From: Gymnopus androsaceus JB14
Lineage: Eukaryota > Basidiomycota > Agaricomycetes > Agaricales > Omphalotaceae
Length of the DNA: 64,000 bases
Direction: 5' to 3'
NCBI GenBank assembly: GCA_009733575.1
Contig: ML769420.1
Location: forward strand, 248,001-312,000
Below are positions 11,913 through 26,718 of this stretch, piece by piece (within the stretch, counting starts at the first letter, position 1; every line of letters starts with the position of its first letter). The position numbers and the translations under genes were made by a program. The notes under the pieces were generated by a model, which ran no database searches, was not told the DNA's origin, and saw only the letters and a list, made by a program, of their open reading frames with translations.

Positions 11913-12622
11913 TGGATAATTCTACTGAACAACCCCCTTGCTGGCAACAACCCTCCCAAGAAAGGAAATTTTTGCAAAAGCTAGTTTGGCAACCCCATCA
12001 CACTTTTGTCGCATATTTTTGGGTGTGATTTCTTCCAATCTTTTGTGTGAATTTTTTTCAAAAAAAAAAAAAAAAAAAAAACAGCTACCACCTCATGCCA
12101 CACCTTACTTAAGTTGCAACACAAACTGCTCAGATTCCCAAACAGGGCTGGTGGCAGTATCTGAAATATAAAGACTCCAGACTTTGGGCAATGCTTAAGG
12201 CTGAATTAAACTCAGATTTAGCAGCTCAAATACTGAAATATCCCCAATATTACCCGTTGCATATTGGTATCAAAATCTGAGATATTTAATACCATCAGCT
12301 ATAAATTGCCATATCTGTATGACTAAATATGACAGATGGTAAGCTGCAAGTTGTAACTACAGAAAGGACCTTAACAGAAAGGACCTTAGATTGTTGTATG
12401 GGATGGTGATGGCTACCTATAAAAATGCACTGTAAGGCTGTACTTTACAGTTATGGTGCAGATACCTAAAGGCTACAATAATTGGAATACTGCACCAAGA
12501 GCAAATCTCTGACCTTCACAAAAAAAGATGAGTTCTGAGGCAAATATTTATCATGTTGTGTGACCTCAACTGGGTTGTTAAATAAGACTTAAGCCAAGGG
12601 GGTTGTTCAGTAGAATTATCCT
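11913..12622. mobile_element. 710-bp element with 27-bp inverted repeats
   Basis: GGATAATTCTACTGAACAAC plus CCCCTTG at 11914-11940 is repeated in reverse complement at 12595-12621. GTTTAGA flanks both sides (11906-11912 and 12623-12629), with one more base that nearly matches, so the target duplication is 7-8 bp. The interior is non-coding and carries a run of about 22 A near 12060. It sits just upstream of the start of xylanase copy 1. This is probably a MITE of an 8-bp-TSD superfamily. Confidence 0.75.
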
Positions 12623-13485
12623 GTTTAGACACTGTTAAATCTTGAATTTCTTTCACCTCTATTGGTACTATAATAGCACATGATGATGGTTGAACGGAGC
12701 CGCTAGAATTTTAGGCTCAGTTAAGTACTAAAAGTAGCTGTTATGCACTTAAAGTCGCGTGACGCGTTCCTTTGGAGGGCCTGCAATATATTGACAAGGT
12801 AATATCCTCCTCCGAAAATTCGCCTGCAAAAATGCCTTGAAAACGCCGTTTGACATCGTTCATTGATCTTCTGTATGATAGTTGGCGGAGCCGCTGGGAT
12901 TTAGCTGTTTATGTGAGATATGAGCTAAGAAGCTTCGCTTGAACCAAGATGCAGGCAAAGCTTGAGGCACCTACGCTTCATTTTTGGATCGGCTGGTCAC
13001 ACTCGTGCAGGATGATAGTAGGGATAGACCCAAAAAGGCTGGGTGGCCACAATGAGGAAACACCGAAATATTACCAGTATTGCCGCATTTCGCAACGGGA
13101 ATGGGCACAAAAATATGAGTGCTACAGTAAAATTGAGTGTCCCGGAAAAAGGGGAAGTCGTTTTCCACTATAGAGGCGTGTATTTGGCAAATCAACGCGC
13201 TGTGAGTAGGCGCATAGATGTCGGTGAAGGGTATACAATGCAGACGTTGAATGCGAACAGGGCGTCACGCGTCAAACATGAAGATATGTAGACCACTTTT
13301 GAATTCAACTTGCGCAATGCACGGAACAAGAAAGTTTTTCCTGATGTCGCATTCAATCTTGAAGATATTGGAAGAGATAAAATTAGTGTGCGCGACCAAG
13401 ATCAAACATAATGAAAGTAGGCAGATCATGCAAAATTGCCACTAGTAAGGACGCTTTGGATATATGGAATGCGGAAACGGATTCT

Positions 13486-14819
<1,334 letters not shown>

Positions 14820-14827
14820 TTACTTGC

Positions 14828-14834
14828 TTTTATA
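14828..14834 (-). promoter_or_regulatory. TATA box of xylanase copy 2
   Basis: Reading on the minus strand, TATAAAA lies about 45 bp upstream of the start codon, with a short leader containing a repeated GTCAACA. The same arrangement is conserved in copy 3. Confidence 0.6.
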
Positions 14835-15528
14835 CTTTTTTGGCCCAGTACTTCAACTCCACTTCCGCTTCGAATCACCAGGTGTTTGTTCCACATAGTG
14901 CCGAGAGCACTTTGCGTCCGAAAAATCTGCTGTAAATCTCCCCACTTGTATTGCCGTCTAGTAGCTAAGGCAAAAAGGCAAAAACTCGTAGTTTTCAGCC
15001 CCCATTTTCCAGACGGCGTTGCGCTTGGATTGAACACAATCCGACTAGGTCCGACGTCCCAAATACACCATTTTGCTTGGAAGGCGATGACAATGAATAT
15101 CCTCCGCGTCTTCCGACAAATCTCCTCGAACAATCTCCTTGAAAACACCGTTAGCCATCGTTCATTTAATTTTATCTGACAGGGCGGAGCCGCTTGAATT
15201 GTTTGAAGCAAGCTTCGACTTTCGATTGTCCGTGTTGGGGCATTCTTGAGGTGATTGGAAGAAAACGAATACACTTGCGAAGGATAAGTACAAGAATCTG
15301 CAGGCATTCGCCGAAGATAGATATTAGAAAAAAGGTTTCAACGCGAGCAAAGAACTGGCAAGTTGAAAGAGTTCCCAGTCAAAAGGTGCCAGGAAAAATA
15401 TGCAACCCTACTAGCCCATTCCAGAACGCGAAAAAAAGCCATGCCTCGGGACCGGTGATATACAGTCTTGATCTCTTGTTCTTTGTGTTCATTTACTTGC
15501 CACCATACCGTAGCAAAAAGACCCACCG

Positions 15529-15945
15529 CTACAGTAGACAGTCCTGAAGCCGCACAAACCATAGCACATCACGAGAGAGAAGTCTCATAGTACTGTGCCA
15601 GAGTATACAACAAAGGAGGGAGGAAGTTGTAGTAATGCGCAAGATCGCAGAGCATATAAAAAGGCAGGCACCAATGGGCAGGAATTGAAGAGACGAAGCC
15701 CGCCGTACCGAAACAGATACCAGCACTGGTACTGCAGTTCGTGGGATAACGGATATGAAAGGATAAGTGCGATAATAGAGCTGGTGATTTCTTGAAGAAC
15801 AGAGGAGCAGGTTTCGCAATTCGCCGCGTGGTGTATGAGCGCATACGAGGTGCCGCAGCAGCATAGAAAGTGAGTAAACGCGAACAAGTCTTGAATATGA
15901 CGGCGATGAAAGAGAAAAAGACTCCCAAGATCGCACAAGAAGCAA
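15529..15945 (-). pseudogene. Unknown hydrophobic ORF remnant, unit A
   Basis: All three minus-strand frames stay open for long stretches here, so the true frame is ambiguous. The frame that best matches unit B reads CSTSAGICFGTAGFVSS and later FYMLCDLAHYYNFLPPLLYT, suggesting membrane helices. No family is recognised and there is no credible start-to-stop model. It is probably a decaying duplicate of the ORF at 18752-19413. Confidence 0.35.
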
Positions 15946-16825
15946 TGCAGGTTATCTTGAAGCCACTGTCAACATTGAAGCTTACGACGACCCGATCAAA
16001 CTCTGTTCCACCAATTTAGAGAGCGTCGACATATTCGGAGCCGCCAGAATTTTAGGCGTAAGTGCTGAAAGTCGCCTGACACGTTCCTTTGGAGGGCTTG
16101 CAATATATTGACAAAGTAATATCCTCCTCCGAAAATTCACCTGCAAAAATGCCTTGAAAACGCCGTTCGATATCCTTCATTAATCTTCTGTATGATGGTT
16201 GGCGGAGCCTGCTAAAATTTAGGCTTTATATGAGCTGAGAAAGCTTCGCTTGAAGCAAGATGCAGGCAAAGCTTGAGGTACCTACGCTTCATTTTTGGAT
16301 CGACGGGGTCACACTCGTGCAGGATGATAGTAGGAATAGACACAAAAAGGTTGTGTGGCCACAATGCGGAAGCACCGAAACAGTACTCAGTACTGCCACA
16401 GTCTCGCAACGGGCACATGGGCACGGAAATGTGAGTGCTTCAGTAAAACTGGCGAGTGTCTCGGCGAAAGGGAGATGTCTTTTCCACTATAGAGGCGTAA
16501 ATCTGGCAGATCGACGTAGCTGTAAGTAGACGCATAAGATGACGGCAAAGAGCACACAATGCAGACGTTGAATGCGAACAGAGCGCCACTCGTCAAGGAT
16601 AAGCAGACCACTCTCGAATTCAACTTGTGCAATGTCACAGTTTACTGACGGTGACGATGCATGGAACAAGACAGTATTTCCTGATGTCGCATTCAATCTT
16701 GAAGATATTGGAAGAGATAAAATTAGTGTGCGACGACCAAGATCAAACATAATGAAAGTAGGCAGATCATGCAAAACTGCCACTAGTAAGGACGCTTTGG
16801 ATATTGAAATGCGGAAACGGATTCT

Positions 16826-16902
16826 TTAGAGGCATTGAGAGTAGTATGCACTGGCGGCTTTGCATGTGTACGGGGCTGCACACACCGTCGGGCCATTGTA
16901 TC
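16826..16902 (-). pseudogene. Orphaned CBM1 exon of xylanase copy 3
   Basis: The last CBM1 exon, from GYNGPTVCAAP to AYYSQCL and its stop, is still intact. It can no longer be joined to the catalytic domain: an upstream +1 shift ends translation at 16998, and the intron donor that is GC in copies 1 and 2 reads CC here (16973-16974). Confidence 0.75.
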
Positions 16903-16997
16903 CTTTGATACCAACCTTGTAAGCTGACATGCGAAGAATAATAGAAGAATAATAGAACGGAAACAGCTACTTGGCTATACCACCGCACTGACCCCAC

Positions 16998-18177
<1,180 letters not shown>

Positions 18178-18184
18178 TTACTTG

Positions 18185-18191
18185 CTTTATA
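18185..18191 (-). promoter_or_regulatory. TATA box of xylanase copy 3
   Basis: Reading on the minus strand, TATAAAG lies about 40 bp upstream of the start codon, in the same context as in copy 2. Confidence 0.6.
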
Positions 18192-18751
18192 TGTTTTCTA
18201 GCCCACTACCTCAACTCCGTTGTGACCACTTCTGCTTCAAACCACCACCCGTCACAGCGCCGAGAGCACTTTACGTCCGAACAATCTGCTGTAAATCTCC
18301 CCACTTGTATTGTCGCTTGGTAGCTAAGGCAAAAAGGCAAAAACTCGTAGTTTTCAGCCCCCATTTTCCAGACGGCGTTGCGCTTGGCTTGAATCACAAG
18401 TCACTTGGGTCCGACGTCCCAACTACATCATTGTTGCTTGGAAGGCAATGACAATGAATATCCTTCTCCGTATCTCCCGAGAAACCTCCTCGAACAATCT
18501 CCTTGAAAACACCGTTAGTCATCGTTCATTTAATTTTATCTGATAGGGTGGAGCCGCGTGAATTGTTTGAAGCAAGCTTCGACTTTCGATCGTCCGTGTT
18601 AGAAGCATTCTTGAGGTGATAGGAAGAAAACGAATACACTAAGTACAAGAAGCTGCAGATATTCGCCAAGGAAAGAGGGTCCAATGTGAGCAAAGAACTG
18701 GCAAGTTGAGAGAGAATTCTCAATCAAAAGGTGCCAGGAAAAAGTGCAACC

Positions 18752-19413
18752 CTATAGTCCATAAACGCGCGAAAAAAGCCAAGTCTCTCGGCGATATACA
18801 CTCTTGATCTCGTGTTTCGAGTGTTCATTTACCTGCCACCATACCACAGTAAAAACATCCGCCGCCACAGTAGACCTCAGGCCGAGGAAAGTCTCATAGT
18901 ACTGTACCTGAGTATACAGCAAACGAGGGAAGAAGTTGTAGCAGTGCGCAAGAGCGTAGAGCATATAAAAGACGCATAATAAAGCACTAGTAAACAGGAG
19001 TTGAGGAAACGAAGCCCGCCGCACCGAAACAAATACCAGCACCGGTACTGCAGCTCGTTCGTGAACGGATTTCGCATTTGGGATGATGGATATGAGAGGG
19101 AAGGATATGTGCGATAATAGATCTGGTGATTTTCTTGTAGAACGGAGGCCAGTTTCCACTGCAGTAGAGTAGGTTTCGCAATTCGCCGCGTGGTGACGAG
19201 GTGCCGCAGCAGCATAGAAGTGAATAAAAACGCGAACAGGGTGCCATACCAATGCTGTTTACAGGTCAAGTACTTTTTTTTGCCACTCACGAATTCGTCT
19301 TGAATATCAGATTCCATAGTTTCCCCGACGGCGATGAAAGAAAAAAGACTCCCAAAGATCGTGCAAGAAGCAATGCAGGTTATCTTGAAGCCACCGTCAA
19401 CAACTGAACTCAC
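18752..19413 (-). pseudogene. Unknown hydrophobic ORF, unit B
   Basis: A minus-strand ORF set with overlapping open frames. Recognisable shared segments with unit A are STGAGICFGAAGFVSS and FYMLYALAHCYNFF, followed here by TVAADVFTVVWWQVNEH. This suggests a small multi-helix membrane protein whose exons lie in different frames. No start codon or splice model could be fixed and no family is recognised. Confidence 0.35.
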
Positions 19414-19495
19414 TGAAAGAGATTAAACGTTAGCTTACGACGACCAGAACAAACTCTGCTCTACCAACGTAGAGAGCAACTTCTTCGTCGACATA

Positions 19496-19722
19496 CTACT
19501 CATCCTCAGCTTTGCTATCCATTTCAAATTTAGAAGCTTCCTCTTTTAACTCCGCTCTATTTGTCCTCGAGCTGAAGTCTTCTCGTCTTCGCTCGTCCTG
19601 CAGTTGCATTCGAGCTTTTTTAATGCCTTTCTTCTTCCGCGAAGTCCGGGTTTTGTGTCCACAGCTTTACAAGCGGAAAGCGAAGGTAAGCGTATAAGAT
19701 GAGGTCTTGTATACCTTGCCAT
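19496..19722 (-). CDS. Small basic protein, two exons
   Basis: A candidate protein of about 58 residues. ATG at 19720-19722 is followed after eight coding bases by an intron (GTATAC to TGTAAAG), and the second exon reads in one frame: a Lys/Arg-rich first half (TSRKKKGIKKARMQ) and an acidic tail ending KAEDE. No family is recognised. The composition is unlike random ORFs, but it could be the last exons of a longer gene. Its stop lies exactly where duplication unit B ends. Confidence 0.4.
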
Positions 19723-20739
19723 GTTGTTTAAGATGAGCGGTGCAGAGAACGGCAATGGACTAAAAATTATCTCCGCAACGCCGTGTCACTGTCACATGTC
19801 GCGACTCGTCACGCGTCATCCCTTGGTTCCGACTGCGCCGAGAACGTTCAGATTCATCCACGGCTTCTGGGGAATTGACTAGTACCCACATCACATCCCT
19901 TCTTTGACTGGACAGAAGGTTTTGCCGATTCTTTGAATTTCGCTCCCTACGGCCGAACTGGGGAAGAAGATTAGGCCTAAGCAGCTGCAGTCCTCTCGAG
20001 AAGTTAGGTAAAAAAAATTGGCAAGACCAATTCTTACTTTTCGACATCTACCTAGAGATATTTACAAGATGCTCCTCCACTCAAAGCGCATACCATTTTT
20101 CCAGCTAGCCGTTAGCGGTACACTCTGATGATCAGTTTTGAATCCGAAGGCACTGATCCTCAAGAGTCGAGACGTAGGCACAGAAAGCAGTGTGTTCAGT
20201 TCAAGACCGACTTGGATTCTGCCATCGAGGACTGTCAGCCATGTCGCTTCTTGGTGTTAGGAAACGTTTGCTTGAAGCTGCTGACTCTTCTTCAAATTCA
20301 TTGCTCAGAGAAGCTGTCTGTTGGCTGTCTGACGAAATCATTCATAATGTGTTCAACCATCTTTCATCTCCCGGGATTGTGATAATCATGATACTTGCAC
20401 TGAACTAGAGTGTTCATCGTGTTCAACAGTCCTTGTGCTTCAGGATATTTGTGTTAAAGTTCTCAACGACCGATATACTCGGCTGATTTGTTGCCTGATA
20501 TCAGGCCGACAGCCCCGTAAAACAGGGCCGGGATTGTGGCGAAGGTATCTGGGGTACTCGTACCAGACGGATACGCTCATTAAGTAAGAGACCGTAAAGA
20601 AGATTAATGGGACGCGGTGAGAGCAATGGGTACTCTAGTGGTAGTAATACACATGTAAGTATGCGAGGTTCAATGGTATGAATGGGATGAATGTACAGTA
20701 TCAAAGCAAAAAAAAGCGTGGAAAGCGAAGAACGCTCAG
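19723..20739. other. Intergenic, no supported gene
   Basis: Several ORFs of 65-95 codons occur on both strands (for example minus 19760-20047), but none shows a motif, a splice-supported extension or a matching paralogue. Confidence 0.4.
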
Positions 20740-21655
20740 CTAATCGCCCTGGTTGGATCTATATAGCAAACGGGTAACACCAAAGGCAACTTCCGGTATC
20801 TGTTCCTCGTCTGTAGGCCGCAGCGATGCGGGTCGAGGTGGACAAGGCATGGCGACGAGTACAGCGACTTGAACGACATTCTTCTGGGTAGTGGGATTCG
20901 AATTGGCAATAGGATCTGCCTTTTCCTGAATTGGAGTGACTGGACCTGGACTACTGGGGCTGGACGGAGCGCTGTCGTCGTCTACATTACGAGACCGTCG
21001 CCGAGAACGAGGCTCCAGGAGATAAGATGAAAAGAGACGTTGAAAAACTGCCTCTGAACGTGGATCGTTTGGCCTTTCTACCGTTTCGCTTAATCTGTGT
21101 TTCTTCTTGGTTTTAACGGGCAGGACAGACACAGGCTAGATGCAAGAATTAGAGGTATCCAGATGGATGCAAGATGTAAGCAAGTACCATTAATTCCGCC
21201 CATTTCGAGCTGGGCTCTACTTCTGAAATCCAGGTGTCGAAAAACTTTGGCCGTGTCCTAAATCGCTTTCTACGCGAGCCTTGCGTTCGCGGCGCAAGAA
21301 TGGCGCCGGAAGCAAGAGCCTCTGCTAGCCTCCGTTGGTATCTTCTCCTTAGAACAAATGACCGAAAAACAATCGAGCAGGAGATCAACAGCAGAACCTA
21401 AGATGATCAAGATAAGTAGGCTGTCCATGAGCCGTAAGATCAAAAACTTGCCAACAGAGTTGAAAGAAAAGTGAACAGGTAAAGATTGCCTTGGGATGAG
21501 GTAGAGAGGGGATTAGAACCTGACGAAGAGGAGGTCGAGGTCGAAACTGGGGCAGATGTCGACGTGGACGATCCTCCTGGAGAGAGGGGATTAGAACCAG
21601 AGGAAGAGGAGGTCGAGGTCGAAGCTGAGGCAGATGTTGACGTGGACGAAGACAT
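20740..21655 (-). CDS. Ser/Thr-rich single-pass membrane protein
   Basis: A 269-residue protein of unknown function. Exons are 21452-21655, 21188-21397 and 20740-21135. The N-terminus is a Ser/Thr-rich, probably extracellular stretch made of two similar repeats of about 25 residues (both containing STSTSSSSGSNPLS). The helix LYLFTFLSTLLVLLLISCSIV is assembled only when intron 21398-21451 is spliced from a GC donor (TTG|GCAAGT). A basic stop-transfer RRRY and a polar cytosolic tail with RRRSR follow. The layout, short Ser-rich outside plus one helix plus basic tail, is frequent in basidiomycete orphan genes. Confidence 0.72.
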
Positions 21656-21905
21656 CGTAGCCAGCGGAATGTGACCAGATAGCCGCAGGTCACAGATTCC
21701 TGAGTCTAAAAACTAGGATTAATATTCATTGCTGTTCAAACCGGAAATCTTACCTATAGGCGGAGATGATGGGAGAAAGGAAACGATCAGTTCCCCTGGC
21801 ACATCCGGGACATTTTTTCGGCTGATGCGGGTGATACGGCCTGATTGACATGACGATATCTAAAAGCTGGGCACAAATTGAGTATCGTTCTTTCTTACCT
21901 CCATC

Positions 21906-23332
21906 ATGGCTACTGTAACTTTACCACCTTCTCTGGATCTCCCCCCTCATTTGAGTGCTCAAAAGTACTTTTTTGTCTGCACTTTGACTGTAGCAGCATG
22001 GGACACTCTCGTTCTTTCACCTAGAACTTGGAGATTGATGAAGACTAAGGAATGGCCGGCTCTCAAGTTCTTGTTTCATTTCATGCGGGTTTTCATGCCA
22101 GTAGAATTTACTATCGTTGGTGAGTCGATCTTCAGACCGTAAATGCGATATAGACTGACAGTAATATCAGCGGTGGCTTTCTTCGATACCAACTGGCCCC
22201 AATCGGCATGTATTATACCAGTTCAATCCATTGCTCTTCTGACATGTTTCCGGTACTCTAGAAATGCGAGCACTTCTTCTTGTTCGAACCAATTTGCACG
22301 GCTATCCTTATGGCTGCCGCTTCCGGTCAGAATATCTCAAATCCTCATCTTACCTTATTATAACTCTTTCGCAGCTGTCCATGTTATTCGAACACACGCT
22401 ATTTATGAGAAGAGCCGCGCTGTTCTCGTTGGAATGGGCTCCCTTTTCGCCGTTCAAGTGGTTGTTACAGCTATTTGCTGTGGATTTTACCGATGTACGT
22501 ATCGGCGCTGAGGCACATTTTGTTCCGACGTATTAACGCCATTTAGCTGTCCCTCTTGATGTCGGACAAGGCTGTATCGCAGGTCCGAAACACAACTGGG
22601 TCGGACTTTACTGGGTTGCACCTACAGTACTCTATACTGCGTCGGCAAGTTAAAACCTTTGCTTTTGCGAGGTGCAAATCGCTAACTTATTCCTTGCAGT
22701 TTGCTCTGGCTTTGAACCGCTCATTTGTCTCTCTTCACCTCAAGCCTTTGGGTCTTTGGAAACTGATGCTTCGTGATGGCCTCAACCTGTACGGTGTAGG
22801 TAGACCATCATCAACAGAAATGGCGTTTTACTTATCAATTTTCAGGCCGTCTGGGGTATTAACATGGTCAACATGCTCTTCTGGTTCATCATGAAGCCCA
22901 CAGGTGTCGAGGACCCGATCAAGACCATTATCACTAGGTAAAATTCTCGACCATCTGGTTTCCCATGTCACCGACTGATCTTCTATTCCTAGCATGGCTG
23001 CCGTGCTCACGACTTCGATGACTCTCCGAATTATCCTTAACGTTCGCGGTTCTCTCTCTTCTGGTGGTGTATTCTCCGGTGGAACCGCCTCTACCGGGCA
23101 ATCTTCCTCTCGCACGACGCATGTCATCTCTACTCGCTCTGGCGGACAATCCCAAGCGGCGCATACCTACAACCTCGATGACATACGCTCTACCAAGCCA
23201 GAACGTGAGTGGTCTGAAACCGGTACGGACAACAAAGTCGTCGCTATTGATGCATCACCGATGGGTCCCAACGGCGTAAGAATCACTGTCGACAGAGAAA
23301 TCGGCTATGACCAGTATCCCCACACCAAATAG
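21906..23332 (+). CDS. Seven-helix membrane protein, uncharacterised mushroom family
   Basis: Eight exons: 21906-22119, 22171-22205, 22262-22325, 22375-22494, 22547-22644, 22700-22795, 22846-22937 and 22993-23332. Seven hydrophobic segments can be placed: YFFVCTLTVAAWDTLVL, the segment around VEFTIVAVAFF, PICTAILMAAASAVHVI, the segment around FAVQVVVTAICCGFY, GLYWVAPTVLYTASFALAL, WGINMVNMLFWFIM and MAAVLTTSMTLRIIL. The C-terminal tail is long, polar and presumably cytosolic. This receptor-like topology is widespread and multicopy in Agaricomycetes; ligand and function are unknown. Introns 22206-22261 (GCATGT) and 22645-22699 (GCAAGT) are GC-AG, and using them is the only way to keep the conserved frame. 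Confidence 0.8.
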
Positions 23333-24860
23333 AGAGCGCCAATCTCTCATGCCTTTAAACCCCCATATTCAATTTCATTCATCTATCTATTATCTACACA
23401 TTTCTTTTTCTCTGTTGGTTTTTGAAGTCGATTTGCTTTTATCTATTTGTTCCTAAGTGTACCATGGCGCCACCGTCGTTAAATACGCTCTGTATACACA
23501 TATTATCTGTGCTACTTCATTGATATCTTATCCTCCGTTCCCTTCAAGGAACTTCCACTCGTAATATATTATTACTGTGTGGACGTATAATCTCATGTTG
23601 TTATGCTTAACACTGAAACTACTTTCTGTCGACCGCCCAATGACACGCCCATCGTCACTGAATTCGAATCAAGATTCATGATTCATGACTCTCCGGCCAA
23701 GAGAATGCCGAGGAGTTCCAATTAAGTACAAGTTGTAGTTGTAACAGCAATGCAGTGGCTGCTTTCAATTCATCCATCTTTTTTTGGTTCTACGTCCAAT
23801 CCATTATCGAGGTGGCAAAGAAACTCATACAGCTGGTACATGCCGCGACGTCTTGTCTGAACTTGTGGTGTATAATCCACTGACACTAGGTTATTTATTG
23901 GTGCTATATCACAGGCTGCTGGCTCTGATGCCGCCATGCGATTCTTTGTGGTACTATTTGATAGTAAATGTAGCAGGATTGACCGCCGATTCGAAGAATT
24001 GACCAATCGGCTCGTATAATAATAGATATATGCGCATCAAGATTCTTTACTCAACTCTTTGGAACACTTGGAAGGAAGCATGTGGAGACGTATTGGCTTG
24101 AAAGTATAGAGCTCAATACTGTAGAGAACATGCCCGTCCTTCACCGAGGGAGTGTGATATCTCATCTTGTCACCATCTCTTCTGCCTCCACCGCGGTAGT
24201 AGCAAGCTCGCAATATCTAAGTTATATCCAAGATGCTTTCACTTCTGCGAAACTGAATGTACCAACGATTGTTGGGATAGGGTTCGTGGACGTTGCCGCT
24301 ATGAATCTACAGCCATATACTGATGTATCATAACGCACTGGATGAGCAGTGATACAGTGGATATGGTGGCCTTCATTCCAGTTTGGAATGATGCTTCGCA
24401 TCTTTTCCAGGTGTTCTAAGCTGTGCAACCGTTGTTTTTAAGTTGGTCTGTATTCAAGTCGGTTCGAGTATATACGGAGCGACAGTATATGCGATAAGTA
24501 CATCCTGGTACTACTGTGAGGGTGAGGTCGTTCATTTTAAATAAAATAAAACAGGAACGAAGGAAGATGATGATGATGGATGGCAGCGTTGTAGAAGTAA
24601 AGATCGGTGTTGGTAAGATGGGGGGGACGAAAAGAAGGGAATAAGTAAATAAAGCAACGAATAACGACTGTGGAAAGGTAAGCAAAAAAAATACCAACAC
24701 CAAATCTGCCTGCAGAAAAAGCAAGTGCCAAAAAAGATGCAGAAAGGGGGTTTGGGGCGTGATGATCGTGAGTATGCAGCAATGCAATGAAATAAGTAGT
24801 CCGCAATCATTGTCCATTTCCAGTAGACAGCCATAAATACCAAGGAAGGCCATCTCCGAC
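23333..24860. other. Intergenic, 1.5 kb, no supported gene
   Basis: The left part should be the 3' UTR of the seven-helix gene. ORFs of 70-100 codons on both strands (for example plus 24082-24333) lack motifs and splice support. The stretch 24540-24720 is purine-rich. Confidence 0.4.
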
Positions 24861-26371
24861 CTAATCCAATCTGAAACGACGACCAAATTCCTTGGACAAT
24901 ATTTCTTCATGTCCTGCTTTGAACAGATCGCAGTCATCAATAATAAGCTCCTGCATCGTGGCCGCTGGAGTGAAGCGGTCTGTATATCTGACTCGCTGCA
25001 TGAGAGTTTCGACGACAGCATCTCCAGACATGCGGTGGCAGTTATACAGCTCCAGATTACGCAAGCGGGGCAGACGAACGCTAAGCGAGGGAGATGGTGA
25101 TAGACATGTATCATGATCAGTCTCCTGTGATGTCGATGTCCAGCTGGAACTGTCCGCTAGCGCAGCCTCGTCGTAAGGTTTGAGCAGCCTAATCACCGCG
25201 TTCGACATGTCTGATGCCACGATGAGAAGTCCTCGAGTTGAGTGAGACGGTCAAAGACATAGATAAAGTCCTTGGTGCGCATGTCGCTGAAATCCATTTC
25301 GAGGGTTTTTATTGGCGGGCTGCAACGCGTAATAAGATTGCGCAAACCCATGCCAGTGGCTTGGTCACTCCAAGGAGACTGGGAGTAGTCGTGCGCTTCG
25401 TCTTCGCTGTCCCCTGGCTCGTAAAATTCCGAGCCAACGTTGTAACTGACGTTAAGATTGGCAAGGTAGAGCTTGGATAGAGAAGGCACGTCGACGTTTG
25501 AGAGAATTGCGCGCGCGAGAGTTGTCCTACGCAGATGCATGGTGTGGAGGCGAGGCAAAGAAACGACAGGGAGATTATGGAATTCATGCACTTCGGGGTT
25601 CTTCCAGCCGCTCAAAGTGAAGCTTTCAAGTCGTGGGCAAGCTTGGAGGAGCCCAAGAACTGCAGCTGGATCTGGAAGTGTAGAGCAAAGACTCTGCTCT
25701 GTGATACTAAGGGTGGTGAATTGCAGAGGGGTGCTCATTTCATTGGGAAGCCGCGTAAGCCATATATTCATGGCTATCCGGTTGGGCCTGCGGGGAAGGT
25801 AAGCGATTCATACGAGACTAGATAAAAATTGTGTTTACCATAGTGGGGAGTATTGAACAAATGTAGAGCGGCAAGCATCGTCTGCATGCTCGTCATCGCA
25901 AAGGGAAATACTGAGATCATTCAGAGTATCCAGACGTGAGAAGGTGTCTGAGAGACAGACTGATTCTTCTCGTGCACCAGTGATCGTGAGTTGACTCCAG
26001 CGATGGAAAACTGGGAGGAAAGGAGCAAGAAGGGGCAAGATGTTGTCTGCATTTTCGACGTGGAGCTTTACATCGAAATGAAGGGGTGCAGAGCGACGGA
26101 TCCAAAGTTTAGCTTGGGCTTGAGAGGCTGCGATGGACCTCTTGTCGTTCAAGACGACAACCTGCCAAACACGAGGGGATTCATCAACAACTTTCTTCCA
26201 GAATCGACAAACCGAGCCCAGATTAAGAGGAGCAAGGGAATCTACGGAAGCAGAGAAAGCGAAGATCTCTATGAGAAGTTCCGCGGGCAAGTTACCGGCA
26301 GGAGAAGTGACAGGAATGAGAGAAGGGGAGGGAGATGACCTAGCATCTACAGAAATTGTCGAAAACTCCAT
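24861..26371 (-). CDS. F-box protein with leucine-rich C-terminus, one frame break
   Basis: Probable substrate adaptor of an SCF ubiquitin ligase. The start is ATG at 26369-26371. The F-box lies near residues 25-70 (LPAELLIEIFAFS, then VCRFWKKVVDESPRVW), followed by irregular LRR-like segments (PRLHTMHLRRTTL, PRLRNLELYNCHRM). Intron 25788-25838 is GT-AG. At about 25225 the frame must shift by one base: the first frame runs ...FDRLTQLEDF and the next continues LIVASDMSNAVIRLL. Restoring one missing C in TTC(C)TCATC would make it continuous. No intron explains this, so it is either an assembly indel or a young pseudogene. Confidence 0.75.
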
Positions 26372-26718
26372 TGTCGAACCGAGATAGACCAAAAGAAACT
26401 GTGAAGAAGAACGAAGAGAGAACGAATACGGAAAGATATGTTGCGATAGGCCTTTATATGATCATTCTGCGGCGTCAAATGGGGCCTCATGGGGATTAAA
26501 CTGACAGAACATGATTGGATCTTAGATGCTGGTTGCAACAACTTCGTCGAATAGTTAAATAAACAATTTAGTTCAAGTTGTCCGAGAATGTGGTAACCCG
26601 TAGATATGCTGCCATAGCACAGAGCATCAGTAGGTTTACTGTTAACAGACTTGCACAGGATGTTACTATCATGATCAGTGGACCTTAGTTCATTGATAAA
26701 AGAGATCTGTGAGTTGAT

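Noticed and set aside
22206..22261. Apparent stop (TAA) formed when the usual GT donor is used in the seven-helix gene
   Set aside because: Using the GC donor four bases earlier keeps the frame and the conserved KCEHFFLFEP segment, so the gene is not broken.
24082..24333. Plus-strand ORF of 83 codons
   Set aside because: No domain, no splice support and no paralogue; probably chance.
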